From positions 81,010,997-81,074,996 of the forward strand of contig OW799234.1 of assembly GCA_941918925.1 (NCBI GenBank): a DNA stretch of 64,000 bases, written 5' to 3'. Position numbers and translations under genes: made by a program. The stretch comes from Phyto melanocephala (taxonomy: Eukaryota > Arthropoda > Insecta > Diptera > Rhinophoridae). Below are positions 1-11,377 of the stretch, in pieces. Numbering within the stretch: the stretch's first letter is position 1; every line of letters starts with the position of its first letter. A model generated the notes under the pieces. The model had not been told where the DNA came from. It made no database searches and saw only the letters and a list, made by a program, of their open reading frames with translations.

Positions 1-109
1 CACAAGTACACAATAAATATTTGTGAATTTTTGATAATTATATTGGCGCATGGTTTTATATCAAGTGGTTCATGGTTGCCGTATCAAGGTTGCATTTATT
101 TAAGCTGGA

Positions 110-762
110 TTCACCCATAAAATTTTAGTTCAGAACAATTTTTTTTTATATTGAGTTTCACGTTTTACTTTTGAGAGAGAGAAATTATTTTGTTCAGAAA
201 GTTTTTTCTTGAATTGTAAACCAATTTTAATTTTTTAATTTTTTTAATTCTTGTTCAGAAGAAACTGAATTAGGATGCCACTTTCTTTCAATATTTACAT
301 GAAAATTGAATTTGGCTGCCATTTGGTTGAATTTGGTGTCAGTACATTTATTATACAATAATTGTTTTTGCCGAAAATTAACAATTGAAATGGAATTTAA
401 TGAAAATATTGCTCAAAAATTAATAGAAGAATTAAAAACTTCTTTTTATTTTAGATTTTTTTTTATAAATTTCTTTTGCAAACAAATTGACTTTATGGAC
501 TTCAATTAAAAATAATAATTTTAGTTTTCTTCTATCCGACATTTTCTTCACATATATTTTAATGAAATAATTTACGTTTGTATTTATATACATAGTTTGC
601 TAGCGGTGCTGCCACTTTGTACAACTGTTTGCATTTTTATATTATATGGCAGCTTTGTTTTTTTCGGACAAATTTTCTGCAATGGGTGAATCGTTCTGCA
701 GAAAACTCTCAGTAAAAAATGTTATTCTCCGGAAAAAATTTTGTTCAGAATAAATGGGTGAA
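110..762. mobile_element. Candidate inverted-repeat element
   Basis: TTCACCCATAAAATTTTAG followed by TTCAGAACAATTTTT at the left is inverted at the right as AAAATTTTGTTCAGAA then TAAATGGGTGAA. The ends are about 30 bp, imperfect, and the element is about 650 bp with no coding capacity. No target duplication could be fixed because the flank GGGTGAATTCACC is itself palindromic. Confidence 0.5.
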
Positions 763-941
763 TTCACCTTTAGGATAAATAAGCACAATTGTGAAATCAC
801 ACGATTGTGATACTAAGCCAGACAATAATTGAATCCTTAAGAATTTGATATTATCTTATTATTGTTTCATATTAATGTGAATTAACCTAAAATGGAAGGT
901 TTGTGGCAAATAATTTTTAATTTTTTTTATCGTTTGTGTTA

Positions 942-1310
942 AAAATGACCTATGACTACCCAGTAAAAAAATCAAGTTTTTCGATGCACTATCACTAAAA
1001 GGAAGTTAATATGCGCTTAGAAAAGAGCTTAAGTTAGATGCAGTAGTGAAAATGAATTAATTGATCAAAAATTTTACAAATAAATAAAAAAATTAGAAAC
1101 ACTCTATGCATATGTGTTATTAATGACCCATGGCTACCCAGTAAAAAAAAGTCAAGTTTTTCGATGCACTATCACTAAAAGTAGGTTTATATGCATTTAG
1201 AAAAAAGCTTTGCTTAGATGCAGTTGTGAAAATGAATATTTTGATTAAAAATTTTATAAACTTACCAATCATTTCATCCTTCCCTTTTTGCATAAAAAAA
1301 AATTACAAAC
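942..1310. repeat. Two-copy tandem duplication, unit about 179 bp
   Basis: The first unit (GACCTATGACTACCCAGTAA, TCAAGTTTTTCGATGCACTA, TTAGATGCAGTAGTGAAAAT, TTAGAAACACTC) is repeated from about 1121 with small changes (GACCCATGGCTACCCAGTAA, TTAGATGCAGTTGTGAAAAT, TTACAAACACTC). There is no coding sequence. Possibly part of a longer array of an unknown repeat. Confidence 0.75.
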
Positions 1311-2143
1311 ACTCTTTACATAAGCCTGTCCTTTATATACTACGGTAGGCCTTGAAAAACGTATATTTTGTGCTAGAAAAATAATGCTTTAAACCGGGAA
1401 CTCGTCATACAAATTCTATGTCTTTAATATTTCTCCCATTTAAACATGCTTCGATCGAAGCTATATTTCATATTGTATAGTTTAAACTTAATTAGAATAT
1501 TGTAAAAGAGCTAAAAGAAAACGTAATGATTCAGTACTATTTTGTAAGATAATTTTAATCAAAATTGATTTTTTTAAAATTTGAAAAGCGCTATAACCTC
1601 ACACGTAAATAAATTAGTTGGCATCGGTGTTTTTTATTTGTTTATTATTTTTAAATTGTAATTACAAAATTAACATTTAAATGATTATATTTACGGATAT
1701 AAGTTACAAAGAAATAAAAAATAAACATCATAGGTTCATTCATTAACTCAAAGATTGCTTAAATTTTTCAACAGTTTTTACTGTATGGTATTCAATTACA
1801 AAAATTCTAGAAAATGAGAACGCATATTAAGAAAGTAAAGTAAAAGTTATTTTGCTTAACACGAGAGCATAAGAGGGTATACATTTACATCTACATATCG
1901 TCTTTGCTCTAACAAATTCTGTTATGTGTCTTTTACTTAGTTTTTAGAAGAACAAAAAAAGCATTTTTTTTTTGAAATTTTACAATATTAAACAAACGCA
2001 TACTGGCTGTTTATTATATTTGAACCAATCAAAATAACGATATATGGTTTGGTGGATAGATGTACAAACAATAATGGTTCAAAATTCAGCAATAAATTTT
2101 TTTTTTTTAAATTGCCACATAGCCGATTTCGTCAGAGCACCGC
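1311..2143. other. No gene seen
   Basis: AT-rich intronic-looking DNA without coding potential, known repeat or RNA gene that I can recognise. Confidence 0.6.
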
Positions 2144-3165
2144 CGATATATAAGTTTGTTATTCCGTTTGTAATTTCTGCAGTACTCATTGTGACTCCAT
2201 AAAGTATATACAAGTATTTTGATTTCTTATAGATAGAGAAACCGATTTGGCTATGCCCGTCTGTCTGTAGGTGTGAGCGTTAAAATCAGCTATCTAAAGT
2301 CCCTATATACTCCACGGACTACTTAATAGTATCAATTTATCAGAAATGCTTTTAAAAAATATGCTATTGAAGTTCAGCAATTTTGACCCATTAGCGGCTG
2401 AGATATTAGCAAAAAACCACGTCTCTTTCTGTTTTTATTGAGAGTGCAACAACAAAATAAAAGAACAACAAAAATAGGAGGTGTTATGTATGGTGGCAAA
2501 AAATTAGTAGGTTGTTGTTGTAGTTGGCATATTTTGTAAGCTTAGTTATGTGTACAAGTGTATGTGATGTATCTGTTTGTCTGTGTGTGTTCATACCCTG
2601 CAGATAATATTCGTTTACGTGGTCCATTTTAGCTAAATGGACTACTTACAACATGGTTCTATGTAATGCAGTCATGGAGCATATCATTTTTAAACAAAAT
2701 ATTGTAGTTAAACGAGAAGTGTTCTTGTTTTAACGATTACATAAATTGTTGTCAAGCCGTGTATAATGGTCGTGTAGGTGCTCCACTGAGTAGTGTTGAG
2801 ACTACTCCGACGGGCTATGTGGTCCAGCCCTAGAACATCGTGATTTTAAATCGACAACGTTTTCTCCATATATTTGGGTGATGTTTTGTCCATTACAGAG
2901 TATACTTTACATGCGTGTATGGATTAGTCACGTTATCTGCAGGGTAATGGTAAAAATATGTGACTTGCTTTTATTACATTATTATTAATTCTTATTCATG
3001 TGTTTGAATGTATGTAATGCGAAGTTTTTGTTTGTTGAGTAAGTAAGTGTAAATCTGTTTTAAGAACAATTTATATGTATATGCTTATAGTTGCATAGCT
3101 ACACTTTTGTAAAGGGATTTTGTATTAAGATTTGGCACAGCCGAATGAAGAGCTCTTACTTGTTT
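2144..3165 (+). repeat. F1-related relic (old copy)
   Basis: It shares the F1 order of blocks: GTTATTCCGTTTGTAATTTC, CCATAAAGTATATAC, GCCCGTCTGTCTG, AGCAAAAAACCACG, and at the right end AAGATTTGGCACAGCCGAA then CTCTTACTTGTTTT. It is longer (about 1 kb) and more diverged than the other copies, and the left hairpin is lost. Probably an older subfamily. Confidence 0.6.
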
Positions 3166-4890
3166 TACCTTTGAAAGTTTACTATGAAGAAACATAAGAT
3201 TTCAAAAGTGTACAAATATTTCAATACAAGATATTTAAATCTAGGAGCTTTTTTGATTGACTAACAATTTTATATAAGTAGGCTTTTACTTAGCATTTAC
3301 TCAATCACTCTACTTTATTGGAGAGGTAAGCGAACGGGCCTAATATAACGACCGATGCCATATTTTGCCAAAACTATTTGGTTTGTCTAAGAATCTACAC
3401 TTTACGAAAAAAAAATCAAAACACAATTAATTATGTTAAATAGCCAATAGGCACATTTTGCTCACAGCTACTGCCGATGATCACTGTGCAGACATGTGTC
3501 ATTGACGATATTACTACATACATCATCAATCATTATTTAAATTTTTGAATTTGAAAAGAAAATCATAATATTTTTTATATACTTTGTTGTTCTATCTATT
3601 TGAAATGTCAAAATAAAACTTTCATAAATGAACAACAAATTATATATTCATTATAGTATCTGTTCTATACCAAAACAATTTAGATTTTTTCTTACTAATC
3701 TACAAAGTCTGTGTGACGCACATTCAAATATGTTTTGAAGACTAAATCAATTTCATATTTATTGCACAATCCCAGGCATAAATGAAATGATTGAAAATTA
3801 CAAAATTGGTTTAATAAATCATGTAAGTAATAAAAGAATGTTTATTTTGGCCTTTTAGGATTTGCTAATTTTATTGTTACAAAAATTGCCTCCAAACATC
3901 TAACAAATTCCCTAATTGCTTTATAATTGCTATGTAGAATGAGTGTCATTAAATTATTTAATGTAATTATTTTGAAATTTTGCAATGCTTTGTTTAAGTA
4001 TTAAAATGGACAATAATTTATTTTATTGTTGATATTCATATTTAAACAATAATAAGATCAAAATTAATGAAACAATATTACCCACTTAGAAGGATACAAG
4101 TTTAAGAAAGAGAAAGTTGATGACTGGGTGTGTGAACTTCCTATACACACAGTATGACAATTAAATCATTACAACTTGGTCAACATACTTGGCATTCCAC
4201 TGGGAAATATTCTGGATCTTTGAACCTTTCCGATTCTACTTGAATTTGTTCGTTCTTTCTGCTTGCAAAGAACATTTTAGTGGCCAAACCATTATTTAAA
4301 ATGAAGTCATATTTGCCAAAATTTACTTATAAACAGATAAAACAAATTTTCGGTTGTGATAACCAAAAATTTTTCTAATCGTAAATTATTCTTGTGGTGT
4401 TTTTTTTTATAATCGTTGTTTCAGAAATTCGCTGCGGAATTTCTCTGTATATTTAGAACTTTGCATCTTCGGTCATTGCAATAGAAATTCAGTGACTAAA
4501 ACATGCGATCTATTTAACATGGATTTGAAGTTAAATAATAAAGTCGTAAGTCAGAAAATTTAGTTTTCGTTAAATACTAAACAAAATATGAATTTGTTGA
4601 ATTAATGCCTAAATAGAAAATTATTACGAATAGAAGCAGTTATATCAAAGTTAAGCTTTTGATACTAAACAAAAGAGTAAAAAAAAATTAAAATCTAACC
4701 AAAAATTTAAACTGATTTTTTTTGCCTGACGTCAAAGATATGACTTTTCACTCTTGGCATGTCTGTCAAAGTTATTATTTTACAGGTGATTTGTACTTCT
4801 CGTTTTTACACGTTTATCTATGTACCAGCCATATGCCTGCTACTTTAGTAGCGAAATTCTTACTACTCGAGTTTATTATTTTCAAATCTA
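3166..4890. other. No gene seen
   Basis: AT-rich DNA between the old F1 relic and the first Hel-A Helitron. Scattered stop codons in all frames and no repeat recognised. Confidence 0.6.
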
Positions 4891-4910
4891 TCTATATATA
4901 TAAAAGTGAA

Positions 4911-4941
<31 letters not shown>

Positions 4942-5643
4942 TAGCTATAGACTCCGAAACTGTAAAACCGATCGGGCTAAAACTTTGGTAAGTTGTTGTA
5001 TACATACCAGGGAGTGTTTATGGATGGAAAAAAGTGGGCGGGGTCACGCCCATAAAAAATTAGTTATCATTTTAAGCTACTTGCACATGACCGATTTTTC
5101 TGAAACTTTGCACACATATCGAGCTCTCATGACTAAATAATTTCGTGATTAAAAAAGTGGGCGGGGCCACGCCCATAAAAAATTTTTAATTTTGAGGTAC
5201 TTGCGATGGACGGATTTTACTGAAACTTTGCACACAAATTGGGCTGTCATGACTTTATAATTTCGTTATTAGAAAAGTGGGCAGGGCCACGCCCATAAAA
5301 AAAAATTATAAAATTGAGGTACTTGCACTGGACCGATTTTTCTAAGACTTTGCACACACACTAAGCTGTCATGACTTTACAATTTCGTGATTGGAAAAGT
5401 GGGCAGTGCCATGCCCATAAAAAAAGTTGTTATTTTGAGGTACTTGCACTGGACCGATTTTTCTGAAACTTTGCACACATATTGAGCTGTTATGACTTTA
5501 CAATTTCGTTATAAGAAAAGTGGGCAGGGCCACGCCCATAAAAAAATTATAATTTTTAGGTTTCTGCACTTGATATTCAATAAAAATTCAGAATGCATTT
5601 TGATTCATTAAGGGGCGTAGCAACGCGCGCCGGGTTTGGCTAG
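4891..5643 (+). mobile_element. Non-autonomous Helitron (family Hel-A, copy 1)
   Basis: It begins TCTATATATATAAAAGTG after an A and ends GGGTTTGGCTAG before a T, the TC...CTRR ends and A/T target expected of Helitrons. A small GCGT/ACGC hairpin precedes the 3' end. A (GT)n run follows the 5' end. The body is five tandem monomers of about 121 bp (GC boxes at 5036, 5159, 5279, 5401, 5522), each with GTGGGCGGGGCCACGCCCA or a mutated version, then an ACTTGCACTGGACCGATTT block. There is no Rep/helicase gene, so mobility would depend on another element. Confidence 0.85.
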
Positions 5644-6462
5644 TATATTATAATTATTAATTAGATTTATTCAAACTTTTTTTTTTATAAATTTTATATA
5701 GAAAAATACAAAGCACTCCGAAGAAATAGCAGGGAACTATTTATTCCTCTATGATTTATTATTATTGCCGTCATTTTAAAAATTAATTTTATTGTTTAAA
5801 TAAAGTATTTCTTAGTCCTATTTTATCATCCTCTATCTCAGCCATGATCTATGCCATCAAATTTTGGGTTTATAATGTCAAAAAATTAAAAAATTGCTCC
5901 TAAACTGAGGAAAATACGTTTTTATCATTTTCACACCCACCATGGACTAATTTCAGAATTCCATAATTGAAGATATTAATGATAAAAAATACTTTTTTGC
6001 ACGTCCATATAATTATGAATCTCAACTTGGATCATTTGTTCCTCATTTCTAAAATCTAGATTTATAAATATAGAAAATACAAAAAGTACCATAAAAAATG
6101 GAAAAAAGTGTACTACATGTTTGAATAAAAATTCAAAATTTCAAAATGTTTAAATATATCATTCAAGAAAACTCATTCAAACGCATGATTTAAGGTTAAT
6201 AAGTATACTCTTCTATGCATAGAAATAAGTTTGTTTTAAAAAGTACCAAACTGTTTTCCCGAATTTTTTCATTTCTACCCCATTACGAATGTGTTATAGG
6301 ATCACAAAATTCATTTTTTGATTATTATTATTTTTTGATTTTAAAGTTTTATCCGAGTTGGAACAGTAATTAGGAGGTGAATAAACTTCCCCTTCTGGTA
6401 ACCTATTTTTTCCTCCTGAAGTAACTTGAGTAATAAAATAATATTATTCGGTCATTGTAGCA
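5644..6462 (-). repeat. Possible R3-like decayed repeat in unannotated DNA
   Basis: On minus, ATGGTACTTTTTGTATTTTC, TATATTTATAAATCTAG and GATCCAAGTTGAGATTC (about 5990-6110) recall the R3 motifs GGGACTTTTTGTATTTTC and CCAAGTTGAAGTTTTTAG. Similarity is partial. No gene is present. Confidence 0.35.
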
Positions 6463-6650
6463 ATTAGGTTAGGTGGACAAAAAAAGAGTTTCTTAAAAGC
6501 CCAGTGATATATCCCGTTGGTATGATAACGGGTTTTATTTGGTTACTAGTTTTATGGTCTTTTACCCGCCATTCACCCACGGCCAAGGCCGCTTCACATT
6601 TCACCTGTATCTCAATCGGCCGAATTGATAGTATATTTTCAATCGACATT
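6463..6650 (-). repeat. LINE 3' end, related family
   Basis: On minus the end ATACCAACGGGATATATCAC, GGGCTTTTAAGAAACTC and CACCTAACCTAATT resembles the 3' ends of the LINE fragments at 7612 and 38303 (CCAATGGGGTATAC, GGGCTTTTAGTGCCCCTC, AACCTAACCT). The 61-codon frame over it (VKCEAALAVGEWRVKDHKTS) may be a C-terminal coding scrap. Confidence 0.5.
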
Positions 6651-7611
6651 TTTTATGTGTTTCTTTCAAAGAGGTTTTATATAAACCTTTTTCTCTAAGA
6701 ATGTTTACAAGGATGTCCAGGTACATATATGTTAGGATCGGCCGTAGATTAAGACAGTTCATTTCTTTATGAAAAAAAAAAAAAAATTTAAAACGAACTT
6801 AATCCCTCCGATGGAGTAGTCAGCAGTAACTTAATCCTGAGAAAATTTAAATATTAGTTTAAAAAAATTTTGTTTGTATTATATTTCATTAAGAAAGTAC
6901 CAAAGAAATGGACAATTTGTTCCCCTTATACATAAGAAATTGAAAAAAGTGTCAAAAACTTTACCTTATTTTTTTCCATGAGTAACTAATGCAACTTGCA
7001 AGCAGATACCGTGGAAGTAACCGTAATAAAGTTTTTACGGTCTGATCATTCAGATTTTTAGAAATTCCTTGTTAGTTTATCTATAATATCAGAAGAGTAA
7101 CATACTGTCCTACAACTTTACTGATTTAAAGAGTCTTATACATACGTCTGATGTAACTGTGTATGCCTAAATAGAATGCACTCTAATTGAAATTTTGTTA
7201 TAAAATTAATTTGGGAAATGTATTTTGCACAAACAATATTTTAAAGGTGTTGAATGACTAGAATTTGCGGTGGCAAATTTAAAACAAATGCTTGTAAAAT
7301 TCATAAAGTCGAGATAGCTTGAGGTATATTCACATTAGACACATACTTGACGAAATAGAGGTGATCTCCTAAAACTGAATCAAAGGCATTGTATTATTTT
7401 TTTCTATTGGAAAACACTTTGAAAACTAATGTCGTCATGACAGTATAAAATCCAGTATACAGTATAAATCCATCATATTGGTTTATTTCTATGGCCAAAA
7501 GGAACAACTGCTTAAGGCACCATAAGCTCAAATTAAGATACTAACATCATAGCAATCCCACATTTAAAACTACCATTAGGCAAATTTTCAATTATTTTGG
7601 ATAATTTCCAG
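6651..7611. other. No gene seen
   Basis: AT-rich DNA with a poly-A run near 6773 and scattered AAAGTACC motifs that may be further R3 decay. No coding region. Confidence 0.55.
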
Positions 7612-7875
7612 TAGGTTAGGTTAGGTTAGGTTGAAAAAGAGGGGCACTAAAAGCCCTATCCCATAATATGTTTATACGTATACCCCATTGGCATGTTGTG
7701 CGCTCTATAGGAACAAAAAAATTTCCCTAATGACAAAGGTAATGTTCCAAGGTCTCTGCCTCCTCCTTGCATGCCCTACATGTTGTTTCATTCGACAGTC
7801 CCATACGATCTAGATGAGTTCTCATTACCGTGTGACCCGTTATCACTCCAGTTAATCTCATAAGTTTAACTGGTT
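7612..7875 (-). mobile_element. LINE 3' fragment with CCTAA tail
   Basis: On minus: RLTGVITGHTVMRTHLDRMG, LSNETTCRACKEEAETLEHY and LCH, then the frame is lost. The 3' untranslated part TAGAGCGCACAACATGCCAA leads to CTTTTTCAACCTAACCTAAC. It is very close to the copy at 38303 but lacks the last 40 or so codons and is 5' truncated. Confidence 0.78.
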
Positions 7876-8218
7876 TAACTTTCAGTAAGTAAATGCCCAA
7901 AACAATTTTTGCTTATATTTGCTCAATGAAAAATATTATTTATAATAATAACTTGTTGTAAATAAATATTTAAAACCGATTAAAGAACATAATACGGCGC
8001 GGAACCCATATTATAGTCTTTATTTATTAGGCTATTAATTTAAAAAATCAACTCAAAAATTTAAAAGCGATTTCCTATATGCAGTTTTTCTTTAATTTCA
8101 AAGATATATTTATAACTTTAAATGTGTACCTTAACAAAATAAATACATTTTTATAAAATGAAAAAGAATATATATTTGGTGTAAGCAAAATCACACAATC
8201 ACACACATGATTTATTAT

Positions 8219-8840
8219 TATACCCTTCACCTGTGGTGCACAAGGGTATATATGTAGCTTTGTCATTTCGTTTGTAATTTCTACAATTTTCATTTCCGAC
8301 CCCATAAAGTATATATTTTCTGAAAGCTTATGAATAGACGAGTCGATTGAGCCCTGACCGTCTGTCCGTGTGTTGGTTGAAATCAACTTTAACAAGCAAC
8401 TATACGTTCCTCAGATCTGTGTATGGTATCAATCTCTTGGATATATCCAGGAATGAATCGCTATTGAAATTCAGCACAATCGCCCCATTACTTTCTGATA
8501 TATGAGCAAAAAACCACGACCACCTCGTTTTTTTTTAACAATTACAACAACAACAACCTACATACATACTGGTTAAAGTAAACGTGGCATCGAATTCCAG
8601 CTGAGCCAAAAAAATTTTATTTAATTTTATTTAATATATTATTTATGTTTTATTATTTTTTTTTTATATTTTTTTTTAATTTTTTTTAAATATTTTTTTT
8701 GTAATTTTTTTATTATTTTTTTTATTTTTAATATATTTTTTTTTTGTATTTTTTTTACATGTACATATGTACATACGTATTTTATATAAGATGAATGGTG
8801 ATACAAACAATTGTTATTGCATGACTACATGTTGTTAATT
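8219..8840 (+). mobile_element. F1 dispersed repeat, subfamily A, 3' truncated
   Basis: The left hairpin TATACCCTTCACCTGTGGTG pairs with the following CACAAGGGTATA. Next come GACCCCATAAAGTATATA, CTGTCCGTGTGTTGG and CCACGACCACCTCG. The core GGCATCGAATTCCAGCTGAG leads into long poly-T/A, then GATGAATGGTGATACAAAC. The copy stops near ATGACTACATGTTG and lacks the right hairpin. There is no open reading frame of note and the transposon class is unknown. Confidence 0.75.
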
Positions 8841-9026
8841 GGTGTATAATTACGTTCGTAAAAGCAAATACTTGCCAAATCGTCATTCGTAAATTATTGT
8901 GTTTTATATGACAAAAATGTTTTATCGGCAAATCCATGCTAAAGTTTAGTTGTTAATTACAAAAGCTTTGTAAAGCACAAAGTTGATATCTCTTGTTTTT
9001 TCGAAAACTATAAATTATCAAACAAA

Positions 9027-9773
9027 TCTATATATATAAAAGTGAAACTCTGTGTGTGTGTGTGTGTGTGTTAGCTATAGACTCTGAAACTGTAAAACCG
9101 ATCGGGCTCAAACTTTGGTAAGTTGTTGTACACATACCGGGGAGTGTTTACGGATGAAAAAAAGTGGGCGAGGCCACGCCCATAAAAAATTAGTTATCAG
9201 TTTTAGCTACTTGCACTTGACCGATTTTTCTGAAACTTTGCACACATATCGAGCTGTCATGACTAAATAATTTCGTGATAAGAAAAGTGGGCGGGGCCAC
9301 GCCCCTAAAATAGTTTTAATTTTGAGGCACTTGTACTGGACCGATTTTTTTGAAACTGTGCACACAAATCAAGCTGTCGTGACTTTATAATTTTGTGACT
9401 AAAAAAGTGGGCGGGGCCACGCCCATAAAAAAAGGCTATAATTTTGAGGTATTTGCACCAGACTGATTTTTCTAAAACTTTGCACACATATTGAGCTGTC
9501 ATGACTAAATAATTTCGTGATTAGAAAAGTGGGCAGTGCCACGTCCATAAAAAAAAGGTATCATTTTGAAGTACTTGCACTGGACCGATTATTCTGAAAC
9601 TTTGCACACATACTGAGCTGTTATGACTTTACAATTTTGTGACTAGAAAAGTGGGCAATGCCACGCCCATAAAAAAATAAATTTTTTAGGTTTTTTCACT
9701 TGATATTCAATTAAAATTCAGAATGCATTTCGATTTATTAAGGGGCGTAGCAACGCGCGCCGGGTTTGGCTAG
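9027..9773 (+). mobile_element. Non-autonomous Helitron (family Hel-A, copy 2)
   Basis: Same layout as the copy at 4891: TCTATATATATAAAAG start after A, GT microsatellite, the block TTAGCTATAGACTCTGAAAC, then five 120-bp monomers with GC boxes (9166 onward). The GCGTAGCAACGC hairpin and CGGGTTTGGCTAG end follow, before T. It is very similar in sequence and length (747 versus 753 bp) to copy 1, so the two probably moved recently. Confidence 0.85.
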
Positions 9774-11377
9774 TCGATTATACAGATCGATTGATCTCGA
9801 ACAGTTTACTTAAAAGTCAGCCTTTTCTCAACTTTTGCCATTTTGCGGTATATATCACAATTATTTGCAAACGACGAAATGCTTAAAATGTTTTCTAAAT
9901 CCCTCATATAATTTCAGATATTTATAAGTCTAAAAGACATATTTTTTGATTTAAGAGATAATATAAGCAGATGAATGTTTTTTTTTAAATTCTAACAAAA
10001 AATCTTATTAAACCCTTAAGGCCACACAATTTTCAATAAACAAGATTGCTTGCCTTTGGTTGTGGTAAAATATATAAATAAAATCTCAAGCATGTATGTC
10101 AGTATGTTTGTATTTAAAGCTTAATGAATGAAGCAGCCATAAACAGAAAAAAAAACGCGACCACTTGAAATTGCGTATGGATAAAATGAATGATAAATAG
10201 AAAGAAACAACAACATTTAAAACAAAATATTAACATCAATTTCTGTCATTCTGCCTTATATAGATTTTGAAGAACAAAAATTTCAAATGATGTTGCTGAT
10301 GACGATGATTACTGTCACTTGAAGCAAAAACATCATGTCACCATCATTGTCGGTACTTAATCATTGTTGTCATGTATACCCGTATGTGTAAAAGAATTTG
10401 TTTATCCGACGTTGTTTACATTAGGATTTTCCTCTGTTTTTTGAGAGACTATTTGATTGTCCTTGTATATTGAAATCCTTTTTGTTTCCTTTTACAAGAC
10501 TTACAAACGAAAGGAAAAAAAGTGAAACAAGTTTAAAAAATCGTGATATTTTGGGTACTAATAACAACTCTTTGGCATTGTTTATGATTTTATTTTTTTA
10601 CAATTGGTTTCATTTTTGTTATTGTTATTTTTTTATGAGACAAAAACCAAACACAAATTGACAACAAAAAATATCCTTAAGGCATTTGTTTATTACCATT
10701 TGTCTAGTTTATACAAGGCCTTTATCTCTTTTTTTTTTCTCTTCCTATTTTTGTATTTTAAAATGGAATTATTACATTCTCGTTTTAATAAGGATTTTTT
10801 CGTTACTATATCTTCTATGTGTAGGTATGTATGTGTATATGTAAGTTCATTTTATCTCATATTTTTGGTCCATTGCTCGTGTCCACTTTGGCTTTAGTTG
10901 TCGTTATTTTTTTTTAGCTCTTAACTGATGTGAGTTTGTGTGAGTGTTCAGTTATTATCCTTTTTTCGGGCAGATTTTTGTGTTAGCCCCAAAGCGATAA
11001 TTCTGTATCTAAGTTAGTTTTTGTGTTTTATTTCAAACCTTTTTGAGATTTGTAATATGTTTCTGGGTATATGTAAAAAAACACAAATCGGAAAGGGTTT
11101 GATACATAAAATGTTAATTGTAATGTAAGGCTACAAACGTTATAAAATATAAAAAAAATTTTTAAACAAGTCCAAAATCATAACTGACAGAGATTAATTT
11201 TTACAAAAGTTTAGAATTCTTTGTGTATGAAGAAATCTTCCACGAATTAAAACAAGCACAATTTGATATGGTCATCAAACAAACCTAAAAATGTAAACAA
11301 TCTTACCACATTCACCTTAAAATTACTTTATATCGCAAAACGAAAACTAAATTTTCGCAATCATTCATAAACATTTT
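9774..11377. other. No gene seen
   Basis: AT-rich DNA. The open frames at 10470-10897 are low-complexity Phe/Leu-rich translations of T-rich sequence and are not credible genes. Confidence 0.6.

Noticed and set aside
4722..5140. Open frames with Cys-Val repeats
   Set aside because: They are translations of the Helitron's (GT)n microsatellite, not genes.
4891..5643. CRISPR-like array of regular repeats
   Set aside because: The repeats are long contiguous monomers with no unique spacers, bounded by Helitron ends in a eukaryotic genome.
10470..10897. Two overlapping 63- and 97-codon frames
   Set aside because: Low-complexity Phe/Tyr/Leu-rich translation of T-rich DNA; no domain, start context or homology.
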